DNA of 64,000 bases, taken from Mycolicibacterium baixiangningiae. Its GTDB lineage: Bacteria; Actinomycetota; Actinomycetes; Mycobacteriales; Mycobacteriaceae. Each line of letters starts with the position of its first letter. Position 1 is the first letter of the stretch. Made by a program: the position numbers and the translations under genes. This document shows positions 52,858 through 60,998 of the stretch, one piece after another. The notes below the pieces were generated by a model that ran no database searches, was not told the origin of the DNA, and worked only from the letters and a program-made list of their open reading frames with translations. The stretch spans positions 5,828,001 through 5,892,000 of the forward strand of contig NZ_CP066218.1 in NCBI RefSeq assembly GCF_016313185.1. Reading direction: 5' to 3'.

Positions 52858-54228
52858 ATGGCCACCGCCACTCTGACGCCGGAGCAACTCCGTCGGCGCT
52901 CCGTGCAGTCCGGCACCATCGGCGCGATCGTCGAATGGTACGAGTACACCGTCTACGGTACGTCGGCCGCGCTCGTCTTCGGACACTTGTTCTTCCCGAA
53001 TCTGCCTGGCGCCGTGGGACAGATCGTATCGCTGGCCACCTTCGGTGTCGGGTTCCTTGCCCGGCCGGTCGGCGCCTTCGTATCCGGTCACCTCGGCGAC
53101 CGGATCGGCCGGAAGGCCACCCTGATCATGACCTTCACGATCATGACGGTGGCGACGGCGGCGATCGGTTTCCTGCCCACCTACGCACAGATCGGTGTCG
53201 CCGCACCCTTGCTGCTGTGCATCTTGCGGTTGGCGCAGGGCTTCGCCGTCGGCGGCGAATGGGGTGGAGCGGCGATCATCGCCGTGGAGAACTCCCCGCG
53301 TGCGAAGCGGGGGCTGTTCGGTTCATGGCCGCAGGTCGGCGTGTCCGCAGGACTGCTGCTGGGCACCGCCGTGGTGTCGTTGTCGTCGTGGATCTCCGGT
53401 GACGCCTTCGACGAGTGGGGTTGGCGCATCCCGTTCCTCATGGCCATCGTGCTGGCCTTCGTCGGCCTGTACATCCGTCTCCGGGCCGCCGAAAGCCCGG
53501 CATTCCTGACGGAGAAGGCCAAGATGGAGTCGGAACTGGAGAAGCGCAAGGCGCCCGCCGTGGTGCTGTTCCGCAACTACAAGAAGCCGTTGCTGATCGC
53601 GATCTTCGGCCGCTTCGCCGAAGCCGGAAACTACTACCTCTTCACCACTTTCGTGCTGTCGTACGTGACGACCACTCTCGACGCGCCACGGTCCTACGGT
53701 CTGATCGCGTCCATGGTCGGCGCCACGGCGAACATCATCATGATCCCGGTGTTCGGCCGGCTCTCCGACCGCATCGGCCGGGTGAAGACCTTCCTCATCG
53801 GCGGTGCGTTCATCGTCGTCACGGCGTGGCCCATCTTCGCGCTGGTGCACACCGGTCAGCTGTGGGGCATCATCGCCGGCGTCACGATCTTCCTCGCCCT
53901 GGGACATGCGATGGTCTACGCACCGCTGCCCGCCCTGTATTGCGAGTTGTTCCCCACGGCGGTGCGCTATTCCGGGATCTCGATCGGCTACCAGATGGCG
54001 TCGATCCTGCTGGCCAGTTTCACCCCGGCGCTGGCCAGCGCCATGGTCCTGTGGGCAGACGGCGGTCTCTGGATGGTCATCGTATTCGCGATCCTCACCA
54101 CCGTCGTCGCGATGATCGCCATTTCGTTCGCCCGCGACCGCAGGCATCTCGAACTCGACGAGATCGACGCCGAATTGGACGGCATCGCCGAGGATCACGC
54201 GCAGAACCGGTCGCCGTCGCACGGCTGA
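52858..54228 (+). CDS. MHS-family MFS transporter
   Basis: The 456-residue transporter has 12 predicted helices and the metabolite:H+ symporter (MHS) signatures: IGAIVEWYEYTVYGTSAALV, SLATFGVGFLARPVGAFVSG then GHLGDRIGRKATL, and LRLAQGFAVGGEWGGAAIIA. Members import organic acids, shikimate, proline/betaine or similar. It starts 88 nt after the SDR and is probably the uptake step of the LacI-regulated catabolic set. Confidence 0.92.
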   Translation: MATATLTPEQLRRRSVQSGTIGAIVEWYEYTVYGTSAALVFGHLFFPNLPGAVGQIVSLATFGVGFLARPVGAFVSGHLGDRIGRKATLIMTFTIMTVATAAIGFLPTYAQIGVAAPLLLCILRLAQGFAVGGEWGGAAIIAVENSPRAKRGLFGSWPQVGVSAGLLLGTAVVSLSSWISGDAFDEWGWRIPFLMAIVLAFVGLYIRLRAAESPAFLTEKAKMESELEKRKAPAVVLFRNYKKPLLIAIFGRFAEAGNYYLFTTFVLSYVTTTLDAPRSYGLIASMVGATANIIMIPVFGRLSDRIGRVKTFLIGGAFIVVTAWPIFALVHTGQLWGIIAGVTIFLALGHAMVYAPLPALYCELFPTAVRYSGISIGYQMASILLASFTPALASAMVLWADGGLWMVIVFAILTTVVAMIAISFARDRRHLELDEIDAELDGIAEDHAQNRSPSHG

Positions 54229-54278
54229 ACCCGAACCGGGATCGACGGCGAATCGGCGCTGCTACGTTCGACGTCGAC

Positions 54279-54851
54279 ATGGAGACCGGCGTGCCACTAG
54301 AGAGCGTCGTCCGCCGCTTGACCGCCGCCGGCGCCACCACCGTTTTGATCGACGGGCGGTCCGGGTCGGGCAAGTCGACCCTCGCTGACCAGTTGTGCGC
54401 GCGATGGGAATCCAGCGTGGTGGTTCGCCTCGACGACATCTACCCCGGGTGGGACGGACTGGCCTGGGCCATCGACCACATTTACCGGGAACTGCTACAT
54501 CCGCGCGCCGACGGCCGCCGGGGATGCTGGCGGCGCTGGGACTGGGCCACCGGTACCGCCGACGACTGGAACAGCGTCGAACCCGGCCGGCGGCTGATCG
54601 TCGAGGGGGTCGGCGCGTTGTCCCGCGCCAGCAGCGCGGTGGCCGATCTCGGTATCTGGGTCGACGCCCCCGACGACGTCCGCAAGCAGCGGGCGTTGCA
54701 GCGTGACGGCGACTCCTTCCGTCCGCACTGGGAGCGGTGGGCACGACAGGAGGACACGTACATCGCCGGTCACGCACCGCGTTCGGCAGCCGACATCCTG
54801 GTGACCGAGACCGCGTCCGGGCTGATCTGGACCGAGACAAACACGCGATAG
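54279..54851 (+). CDS. P-loop ATP-binding protein, uridine-kinase-like
   Basis: The 190-residue protein has a Walker A GRSGSGKSTLADQLC, a Walker-B-like VVRLDDIYPGWDGL with the DD-Y pattern of the uridine kinase/adenylate group, and a lid-like arginine-rich tail (DVRKQRALQRDGDSFRPHWE). It probably phosphorylates a small molecule. ATG 54279 was chosen; GTG 54291 is possible. It lies between the MHS gene and the TPP riboswitch, with no clear operon link. Similar small ATP-binding proteins are common in mycobacteria. Confidence 0.8.
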   Translation: METGVPLESVVRRLTAAGATTVLIDGRSGSGKSTLADQLCARWESSVVVRLDDIYPGWDGLAWAIDHIYRELLHPRADGRRGCWRRWDWATGTADDWNSVEPGRRLIVEGVGALSRASSAVADLGIWVDAPDDVRKQRALQRDGDSFRPHWERWARQEDTYIAGHAPRSAADILVTETASGLIWTETNTR

Positions 54852-54902
54852 CGCCTGCCCCGGTGTAGCGGCGGCGCACTCCCTGCGCTAGCTTGAGGCG
54901 GA

Positions 54903-54998
54903 ACCACACGGGAGCGCACACCGAGTGCGCTGAGAGGACGGCTGACGCGCCGTCGACCGTACGAACCTGACCGGGTAATGCCGGCGTAGGGAGATGCG
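54903..54998 (+). promoter_or_regulatory. TPP riboswitch (THI element)
   Basis: The THI-box strings are clear: CACACGGGAGCGCACACC at the 5' side, GCGCTGAGAGGACGGC with the conserved CTGAGAGGA pyrimidine-sensing core, and CGTACGAACCTGACCGGGTA followed by ATGCCGGCGTAGGGAGATG. This is the standard thiamine pyrophosphate aptamer. It lies about 110 nt before the YkoE-type gene and should turn the transporter off when TPP is high. No clear transcription terminator follows, so control may be at translation initiation. Confidence 0.95.
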
Positions 54999-54999
54999 T

Positions 55000-55032
55000 A
55001 TGAAGACCGTCATCGACACATCACTGATATAG
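55000..55032 (+). other. Ten-codon ORF immediately after the TPP aptamer
   Basis: ATG 55000 follows the aptamer's GGGAGATGCGT and opens a frame of 10 residues (MKTVIDTSLI) ending in TAG. The GGGAG inside the aptamer's 3' strand would serve as its ribosome-binding site, so ligand binding could hide it. This may be a leader peptide or chance. Confidence 0.3.
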
Positions 55033-55107
55033 CAGCGCCTCGGGCAGCACCGCGCCCGTAGCCAATGCCGCTGTGTACCAGCACATTTCGAACTTCAAGG
55101 AGGCCTC

Positions 55108-55752
55108 ATGGGCCGGCAACACATCACGGACCCCGCAGCACCTGATCACACCACCACGACCAACGCCCCGGGGCGGTGGCGGGTGGTCGACATCGTCGTC
55201 GCGAGCGTGCTCGCAGTGGCGGCGGGCCTGGTCTTCGTCTTCTGGAACATCGCATCAAACCCGATCACCGCCCCGCTGGAGGCGGTGGTCCCAGGCCTTC
55301 AGGCGCTGGCCGGTGGTGGGTGGCTGTTCGCCGGCGTGCTCGTGGCGCTGGTGATCCGCAAACCCGGTGCAGCCCTATTCGGTGAGATGGTCGCCGCGAC
55401 CGTGTCGGCGCTCGTCGGCAACCAGTGGGGAGTCCTGACCATCGAATTCGGGCTCGTGCAGGGTCTGGGCGCCGAACTGATCTTCGCGCTGTTCCTCTAC
55501 CGCCGCTGGAATCTGCCGGTGGCGATCGCCGCCGGGGCGTTCGCGGGTCTGGCGATGGGCGTCAACGAAGTCATCCTCTGGTATCCCGACGCGACGACGG
55601 CCTTCAAGGCCATCTACACGGCCTCAGGCGTCGTGTCCGGCGCCGTGATCGCGGGCGTCGGTTCCTGGTTCATGGTCAAGGGCCTGGCGAAGACCGGGGC
55701 GCTCAGCCGGTTCGCGTCGGGCAGGGTGATGCTCAGCCGCAAACCCGAATGA
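55108..55752 (+). CDS. ykoE: ECF transporter S component, thiamine/HMP type (YkoE)
   Basis: The 214-residue membrane protein matches YkoE: WRVVDIVVASVLAVAAGLVF, then WNIASNPITAPLEAVVPGL, GEMVAATVSALVGNQWGV and LGAELIFALFLYRRWNLPVA. It binds thiamine or its pyrimidine precursor HMP for uptake. A strong RBS (AAGGAGG) precedes ATG 55108. It is the first gene after the TPP riboswitch, and its stop overlaps the next gene by 4 nt. Confidence 0.93.
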   Translation: MGRQHITDPAAPDHTTTTNAPGRWRVVDIVVASVLAVAAGLVFVFWNIASNPITAPLEAVVPGLQALAGGGWLFAGVLVALVIRKPGAALFGEMVAATVSALVGNQWGVLTIEFGLVQGLGAELIFALFLYRRWNLPVAIAAGAFAGLAMGVNEVILWYPDATTAFKAIYTASGVVSGAVIAGVGSWFMVKGLAKTGALSRFASGRVMLSRKPE

Positions 55753-57245
55753 CCCCGGCCGCGCAACCGGCCCGCGGGGCAGGGGTGACGGCCGAGAGTT
55801 GGGGCTGGCAGCACGCCGGTCAGCGCGGCTGGGCCGTCCGCGACCTGGACCTGTCCATCGAACCCGGACAACGGGTGTTGCTACTCGGACCGTCGGGGTC
55901 GGGGAAGTCCACGATCCTGCACGGACTCGCCGGGCTCCTCGGCGGTGCAGAAGACGGCCGGGAGGCGGGGCGTCTGCTCGTCGACGGTGCGCGACCGGCC
56001 GAGCGACGCTCCCGGATCGGGATGGTGCTGCAGGACCCCGACTCACAGGTGATCCTCTCCCGCGTCGGCGACGACGTCGCCTTCGGCATGGAGAACTTCC
56101 GCGTTCCGCGCGCTGCGATATGGCCGCGCGTTCACGACGCGCTGCGCGCAGTGGGGCTGAGCCTGCCGCTCACCCAGGACACCGCGCACCTGTCCGGTGG
56201 GCAGAAGCAACGTCTCGCGCTGGCCGGTGTCCTGGCGATGCATCCGGGGCTGATCCTGCTCGACGAGCCCACCGCCAACCTCGATCCGGCCGGTGTCGTC
56301 GAGGTTCGGGATGCCGTCGCCGCCGCCGCCGACCTGACCGGCGCCACCCTCGTCATCGTCGAACACCGCACGAAGGTGTGGCTGCCCGTCGTCGACCGGG
56401 TCGTCGTGGTGGGCGAAGACGGCGACATCATCGCCGACGGAACCCCGGAGCAGACGGTGCAGCGGGAGAGCGCGCACCTGGTCCGTTCCGGCATCTGGGT
56501 TCCGGATGCACCTGCGCCCACAGTCCATCGCCATCCGCCCGCGCACGCCGAACCGTTGCTGGCCGCCGCCAAGCTGTCGGTGGGTCACCGCACGGGACCG
56601 GCCCTGCAGAGCGGGCTCGACCTCGAATTCCGCCGGGGCCGCATCACGACGGTCAGCGGACCGAACGGTTCAGGTAAATCGACCCTCGCCCTGACGCTGG
56701 GCGGACTGCTGCCACCGCGCGACGGCACCCTCGAGGCCGTGGGCGCCTTCGCGCCGTCACCGAAGAATCGGCAACCCGTCCGGTGGCGCTCCAAGGAACT
56801 CCTCACCCGGATCACCAGCGTGTTCCAAGACCCCGAACACCAGTTCCTCACCGCGACGGTGCGTGACGAAATCCTGCTCGGGCCCAGGGCGCTCAAACGG
56901 GGCACGGCCGAGACAGCCACGCTGGGCGACGCCCTGCTGGAGCGACTCCGCCTCGCCCACCTGGCTGACCAGAGCCCCTACGCCCTCTCGGGTGGCGAGA
57001 AGCGGCGACTGTCCGTCGCGACGGTGCTGATGACGCGACCCGGCGTCATCGTCCTCGACGAACCGACCTTCGGGCAGGACCGCCGCACCTGGGAAGAGCT
57101 GATCCACCTGCTCGCCGAGATCGCCGACGAGGGCACGGCGGTGGTGGCCGTGACCCACGACGCCGAGTTCGTCCACATACTCGCCGACGACCGCATCGAC
57201 CTTCCTGCGCTCGCCGCGCCCCAGCCCGCCGGCGGTACACGATGA
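55749..57245 (+). CDS. ykoD: ECF transporter dual ATPase (YkoD)
   Basis: The 498-residue protein contains two ATPase domains. Domain 1 has GPSGSGKSTILHGLAG, LSGGQKQRLALAGVL and LLDEPTANLDPAG; domain 2 (from about residue 265) has GPNGSGKSTLALTLGG, LSGGEKRRLSVATVL and VLDEPTFGQDRRT. YkoD-type ECF transporters use one fused protein where others use two ATPases. ATG 55749 overlaps the ykoE stop; the frame is open upstream but as an overprint of ykoE. Confidence 0.93.
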   Translation: MTPAAQPARGAGVTAESWGWQHAGQRGWAVRDLDLSIEPGQRVLLLGPSGSGKSTILHGLAGLLGGAEDGREAGRLLVDGARPAERRSRIGMVLQDPDSQVILSRVGDDVAFGMENFRVPRAAIWPRVHDALRAVGLSLPLTQDTAHLSGGQKQRLALAGVLAMHPGLILLDEPTANLDPAGVVEVRDAVAAAADLTGATLVIVEHRTKVWLPVVDRVVVVGEDGDIIADGTPEQTVQRESAHLVRSGIWVPDAPAPTVHRHPPAHAEPLLAAAKLSVGHRTGPALQSGLDLEFRRGRITTVSGPNGSGKSTLALTLGGLLPPRDGTLEAVGAFAPSPKNRQPVRWRSKELLTRITSVFQDPEHQFLTATVRDEILLGPRALKRGTAETATLGDALLERLRLAHLADQSPYALSGGEKRRLSVATVLMTRPGVIVLDEPTFGQDRRTWEELIHLLAEIADEGTAVVAVTHDAEFVHILADDRIDLPALAAPQPAGGTR

Positions 57246-58003
57246 CCCTCGGCGCCCGCCGGACGGTGAACCCGGTCGCGAGGCTCCTGACCGCCGGTGT
57301 GATCGCCGTCGCCCTCGTGTTGAGCGTCGACTGGGTCTCGGCGCTCACCGCGCTCGTGCTGGAGATTCCGCTCCTGGTGCTGCTCGGAGTCCGGCTGCGG
57401 TCCTTCCTGATTCGCGGCGGATTGATCACCGTCGCAGCCGGGCTGACCGCCCTCACCAACCTTCTCTACGGTGAGGTCAGCGGCACCGTGCATTGGCATT
57501 TCCTGTTGATCAACGTCAGCGACGGCTCCATCGAGTTGGCGTTGGCCATGTTCCTGCGCGTCCTGGCGATCGCGCTGCCGTCGGTGTTCCTGTTCCTCGA
57601 TGTGCAGGCGACGGAACTGGCGGACGGACTGGGTCAGATCTTCCGACTGCCCTCCCGTTTCGTCGTGGGGGCGCTGGCGGGGATGCGGCTGGTCGGGTTA
57701 CTGCGCGAGGACTGGCGCTACCTGGGCTACGCGCGCAGGGCCCGCGGCGTCGCTGATCATGCCCGCGTGCGGCGAGCGCTGGGCCAGGCGTTCGCGTTGC
57801 TCGTCTTCGCACTGCGCCGCGGCTCGAAGCTGGCGACCGCGATGGAAGCGCGCGGATTCGGCGCCTACTCCGACCGCACCTGGGCCCGGCCCTCGAGGTT
57901 CGGGGCGCCGGAGTGCACCCTGGTGTTCGCGGGAGTCGCCATCGCGGCGGCGTCGATCGCCGTCTCGATCGGCTATGGCGCCTGGGAGTTCATCGGAGCG
58001 TAG
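57242..58003 (+). CDS. ykoC: ECF transporter T component (YkoC)
   Basis: The 253-residue membrane protein is the coupling subunit of the thiamine/HMP transporter. It has several hydrophobic segments (VARLLTAGVIAVALVLSVDW, VFLFLDVQATELADGLGQI) and the two Ala-Arg-Gly motifs, in YARRARGVADHA and TAMEARGFGAYSD. Its ATG overlaps the ykoD stop by 4 nt. The glycine riboswitch begins about 60 nt downstream. Confidence 0.92.
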   Translation: MTLGARRTVNPVARLLTAGVIAVALVLSVDWVSALTALVLEIPLLVLLGVRLRSFLIRGGLITVAAGLTALTNLLYGEVSGTVHWHFLLINVSDGSIELALAMFLRVLAIALPSVFLFLDVQATELADGLGQIFRLPSRFVVGALAGMRLVGLLREDWRYLGYARRARGVADHARVRRALGQAFALLVFALRRGSKLATAMEARGFGAYSDRTWARPSRFGAPECTLVFAGVAIAAASIAVSIGYGAWEFIGA

Positions 58004-58065
58004 TGGGCTTGCCGCTGATCGAGCGGGTGTATGTTGTGGACTCAACAAACTGAATACGCCGTTGA

Positions 58066-58257
58066 CGCGTTGTGGGAGAACCTCGAACTCGAGGCGCCGT
58101 AGGAGCAATCTCCTCCCCGGGAATCTCTCAGGCCCAAGTACCGCGACGCCGAGGCAACTCTGGAGACAAGATCCGCCCGCGAAGGCGGCTCTTACCGAAG
58201 GTGTACGACGCCGTCCGCGGCGTCCCAGACTCTCAGGTTTCAGGACAGAGCGGGGAG
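58066..58257 (+). promoter_or_regulatory. Tandem glycine riboswitch
   Basis: Two glycine aptamers are joined. The first holds GGAGCAATCTCCTCCCCGGG, then AATCTCTCAGGCCCAAGTAC and the closing CTCTGGAGAC (near 58158-58167). The second holds ACCGAAGGTGTACGAC, then CAGACTCTCAGGTTTCAGGA and CAGAGCGGGG. These CTCTCAGG and CTGGAGA/CAGAGCGGGG strings are the conserved parts of the gcvT RNA motif. It precedes the gcvT-gcvH-glyA-sdaA set and in other bacteria raises expression when glycine is plentiful. A TATGTT at about 58029 is a candidate -10 element. Confidence 0.95.
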
Positions 58258-58349
58258 GGCGCCGGCCCGGTGCGCACCGGGCTTTCGAACCTTGGAGCTG
58301 CCCTCATGTCCCGACATCCTTTCGTGCCGACCCCGACATCGGCAGACGC

Positions 58350-58594
58350 ATGAACAACCACCCCGCGCTGTATGACGAGCACGCCGCACTGAACGCAGCG
58401 TTCACGGACTTCGCCGGATGGCAGATGCCGTTGAAGTACACCAGCGAGCTCGCCGAACACCACGCCGTGCGCACCGCCGCCGGCCTGTTCGACCTCAGCC
58501 ACATGGGTGAAATCGCCGTCCGGGGCCCGCAGGCGGCACGGCTGTGGACTACACGGTGACCGCACCCCCGTTCTACACGCGCCCCCGCTCCTGA
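58350..58594 (+). pseudogene. gcvT: gcvT remnant: aminomethyltransferase with its middle deleted
   Basis: ATG 58350 opens a normal GcvT N-terminus (YDEHAALNAAFTDFAGWQMP, then LKYTSELAEHHAVRTAAGLF, DLSHMGEIAVRGP) that stops after 69 codons at 58559. Directly overlapping it in another frame is DYTVTAPPFYTRPRS, which looks like the C-terminal end of GcvT (the V-x-x-PPFY-R string), ending at 58594. Full-length GcvT is about 365 residues, so about 290 residues including the catalytic Asp region are missing and the frame is shifted. It lies between the glycine riboswitch and an intact gcvH. Confidence 0.85.
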
Positions 58595-58618
58595 TCGATT
58601 GCCGCCGAGAGGATTACG

Positions 58619-59020
58619 ATGACCACGTCCGACCTTCCCGATGACCGCCTGTACAGCTCCGACCATGAGTGGGTGACCCTCACCTCCGCCGAGGTGCCCG
58701 CTGAACCTGTCCGAATCGGTATCACTCGCGTCGCCGCCGAAGCCCTCGGCGACCTGGTATTCCTCGACCTGCCCGATGTCGGCGCCGAGGTCACCGCCGG
58801 TGCGGCGTGCGGCGAGGTGGAATCCACCAAATCCGTGTCCGATCTGGTCGCCCCGGTGACCGGAACCGTCACCGAGATCAACACCACCGCCGTAGAAGAC
58901 CCCAGCATCGTGTCGGCGGACCCGTACGGGGAAGGTTGGCTCTTCGCCGTCGAGGCGACGGCGCTGGGAGCCCTGATGACCGCCGCCGAATACGCCGAGG
59001 CGAACGAACTCTCGTCATGA
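58619..59020 (+). CDS. gcvH: Glycine cleavage system H protein
   Basis: The 133-residue lipoyl carrier has [20 protein letters not shown] at the N-terminus and the lipoylation lysine in [16 protein letters not shown] (ESxKxxS motif, about residue 70). It shuttles the aminomethyl group between the P, T and L proteins. Its length is normal. A good RBS (GAGAGGA) precedes ATG 58619. Its stop overlaps the ATG of the glyA remnant. gcvP is not in the window, and the adjacent gcvT is broken, so GcvH either works with other copies or has another lipoyl role. Confidence 0.95.
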   Translation: MTTSDLPDDRLYSSDHEWVTLTSAEVPAEPVRIGITRVAAEALGDLVFLDLPDVGAEVTAGAACGEVESTKSVSDLVAPVTGTVTEINTTAVEDPSIVSADPYGEGWLFAVEATALGALMTAAEYAEANELSS

Positions 59021-59463
59021 CCGTCCTCAACGAACCCCTAGCCGGCTTCGACCCCGAGATCGCGCATCTGATCGACCAGGAGCGGCTACGCCAGGAGACA
59101 GGCCTGGAGATGATCGCTTCGGAGAACTACGCGCCGCTGGCGGTGATGCAGGCTCAGGGGTCGGTGCTGACCAACAAGTACGCCGAGGGGTACCCGGGTC
59201 GGCGCTACTACGGCGGATGCGAATTCGTCGACGGCGTCGAACAACTCGCGATCGACCGGGTGAAGGCGCTGTTCGGCACGGAGTACGCCAACGTCCAGCC
59301 GCACTCCTCCCGCAGGTTCACCCTTGACGACTTCCGGACCGTCGCCGACCTGATCGCCAAGGCGCTGATCGCCTCTGGCGCGGACGAATTGGCCGCGCTC
59401 CGCGGTGAGGTCCATGACCTGGCCACGCGTTATCCGCTCTACCCGGAGCTGGCACGGCCATGA
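59017..59463 (+). pseudogene. glyA: glyA remnant: serine hydroxymethyltransferase with in-frame internal deletion
   Basis: The 148-residue frame begins as a normal GlyA ([46 protein letters not shown] at about residue 95) and then jumps to a typical C-terminus ([19 protein letters not shown]). About 270-280 residues are missing, including the whole PLP-binding core with its active-site lysine. The deletion is in frame, so the 4-nt overlaps with gcvH before it and sdaA after it still work. The protein cannot be a working SHMT. Intact GlyA is about 425 residues. Confidence 0.88.
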
Positions 59464-60863
59464 CAGTCAGCGTGTTCGACCTGTTCTCGATCGGCATCGG
59501 CCCGTCGAGTTCGCACACGGTCGGTCCGATGCGTGCGGCCAATCGGTTCGCCGCCACGCTGCGGGATCGGCACCTCCTGGACCGGCTCGCCGACGTGCGC
59601 ATCGACCTCTACGGATCGCTGGCCGCGACGGGCGCCGGCCATGGCACGATGTCGGCCATCCTGCTCGGGTTGGAAGGGTGCCGGCCGGAGACGATTCCGA
59701 CCAGACACAAGGAATTGCGCTCCCGCGAGATCGCGCAGACCGGCATCACCCGTGTCGACGCGACCGTGCCCGTGCGGCTCAGCGAACGCGATATCGCCTT
59801 GCATCCCGAGATCGTGCTGCCGACGCACAGCAACGGTATGCGCTTTTCGGCCCTCGACGCCCGGGGCGATGTGTTGGCCGATGAGACCTACTTCTCCGTC
59901 GGCGGCGGATTCGTCGTCACCGACGATTCGGCGCATGACGACGATTCGGCGCATGACGACGGCGTCGCCGCGCCGCCGGTGCAGCTGCCGTACACCTCCG
60001 GCGACGAGCTGCTCGGCATCTGTGACCGCTTGGACGTCCCGATCAGCGAGGTCGTGCTGCGCAATGAAACCTACAGCCGCACACGGGGAGAAGTCCGGAC
60101 CAGATTGCTGCACATCCGCGATGTCATGATGGAGTGCGAACAGCGCAGCATCCGCCGCGACGGCCTGCTCCCCGGTGTACTGGGTGTGCGGCGTCGGGCC
60201 AAGGCCTGGTTCGAGCGCCTCGATGCCGAAGACCCCGACCGCAAACCGGAATTCGCCGAGGACTGGGTCAACCTCGTCGCACTGGCGGTCAACGAGGAGA
60301 ACGCCACCGGCGGGCGCGTGGTCACCGCACCCACCAACGGGGCGGCGGGCATCGTTCCCGCCGTTCTGCACTACGCGGTGCACTACACCCGCGCCGGAGC
60401 CGCGGATCCCGACGAGACCACCGTCCGCTTCCTGCTGACCGCGGGTGCCATCGGGTCGCTGTTCAAGGAGCGCGCCTCCATCTCCGGCGCCGAGGTCGGT
60501 TGTCAGGGCGAGGTGGGTTCGGCCGCGGCGATGGCTGCGGGCGCGCTGGCCGAAGTGCTCGGTGGCACACCGCATCAGGCCGAGAACGCCGCGGAGATCG
60601 CGATGGAGCACAGCCTCGGCCTCACGTGTGACCCCATTGCGGGGTTGGTGCAGATCCCGTGCATCGAACGCAACGCCATCTCCGCCGGCAAGGCGATCAA
60701 TGCCGCGCGAATGGCGCTGCGGGGCGACGGAACTCACCGCGTCAGCCTCGATCAGGTCATCGAGACGATGCGCACCACGGGCGCCGACATGCACACCCGA
60801 TACAAGGAGACCTCGACGGGCGGTCTCGCCATCAACGTGTCGGTGAACCTGGTCGAATGCTGA
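59460..60863 (+). CDS. sdaA: L-serine ammonia-lyase (serine dehydratase)
   Basis: The 467-residue single-chain enzyme converts L-serine to pyruvate and ammonia with a [4Fe-4S] cluster. N-terminal domain: [20 protein letters not shown]. Catalytic domain: [20 protein letters not shown], the cluster cysteine in [17 protein letters not shown], and [20 protein letters not shown] with two more cysteines. A perfect 18-bp tandem duplication (59922-59957) adds DDSAHD twice in a loop after the first domain. The ATG overlaps the glyA-remnant stop, so it is translationally coupled and under the glycine riboswitch. Confidence 0.96.
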   Translation: MTVSVFDLFSIGIGPSSSHTVGPMRAANRFAATLRDRHLLDRLADVRIDLYGSLAATGAGHGTMSAILLGLEGCRPETIPTRHKELRSREIAQTGITRVDATVPVRLSERDIALHPEIVLPTHSNGMRFSALDARGDVLADETYFSVGGGFVVTDDSAHDDDSAHDDGVAAPPVQLPYTSGDELLGICDRLDVPISEVVLRNETYSRTRGEVRTRLLHIRDVMMECEQRSIRRDGLLPGVLGVRRRAKAWFERLDAEDPDRKPEFAEDWVNLVALAVNEENATGGRVVTAPTNGAAGIVPAVLHYAVHYTRAGAADPDETTVRFLLTAGAIGSLFKERASISGAEVGCQGEVGSAAAMAAGALAEVLGGTPHQAENAAEIAMEHSLGLTCDPIAGLVQIPCIERNAISAGKAINAARMALRGDGTHRVSLDQVIETMRTTGADMHTRYKETSTGGLAINVSVNLVEC

Positions 60864-60867
60864 GCAG

Positions 60868-60993
60868 CTAGAAAACCCAGGCCACGAGGAAGCTCACCAG
60901 CACGCCGAGCAGAACTACGGTTCGGATGACCGAAGCGACCGTACGGCTGCATGATTCGCTGCTCTGCTCGAACACCAAAGGTTTTGTGTTCAT
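60868..60993 (-). CDS. Tiny single-helix membrane protein (41 aa), tentative
   Basis: From ATG 60993 a 41-residue product is encoded with a C-terminal transmembrane helix (IRTVVLLGVLVSFLVAWVF) and an N-terminal cytoplasmic part with two cysteines or serines. It starts 5 nt after the methyltransferase stop, so it could be coupled to it. There is no good RBS of its own. I do not recognise it; it could be chance. Confidence 0.35.
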   Translation of the reverse strand: MNTKPLVFEQSSESCSRTVASVIRTVVLLGVLVSFLVAWVF

Positions 60994-60998
60994 CTGTG

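Noticed and set aside
59439..60794. Minus-strand open frame of 451 codons opposite sdaA
   Set aside because: Shadow of sdaA, whose conserved motifs are on the plus strand.
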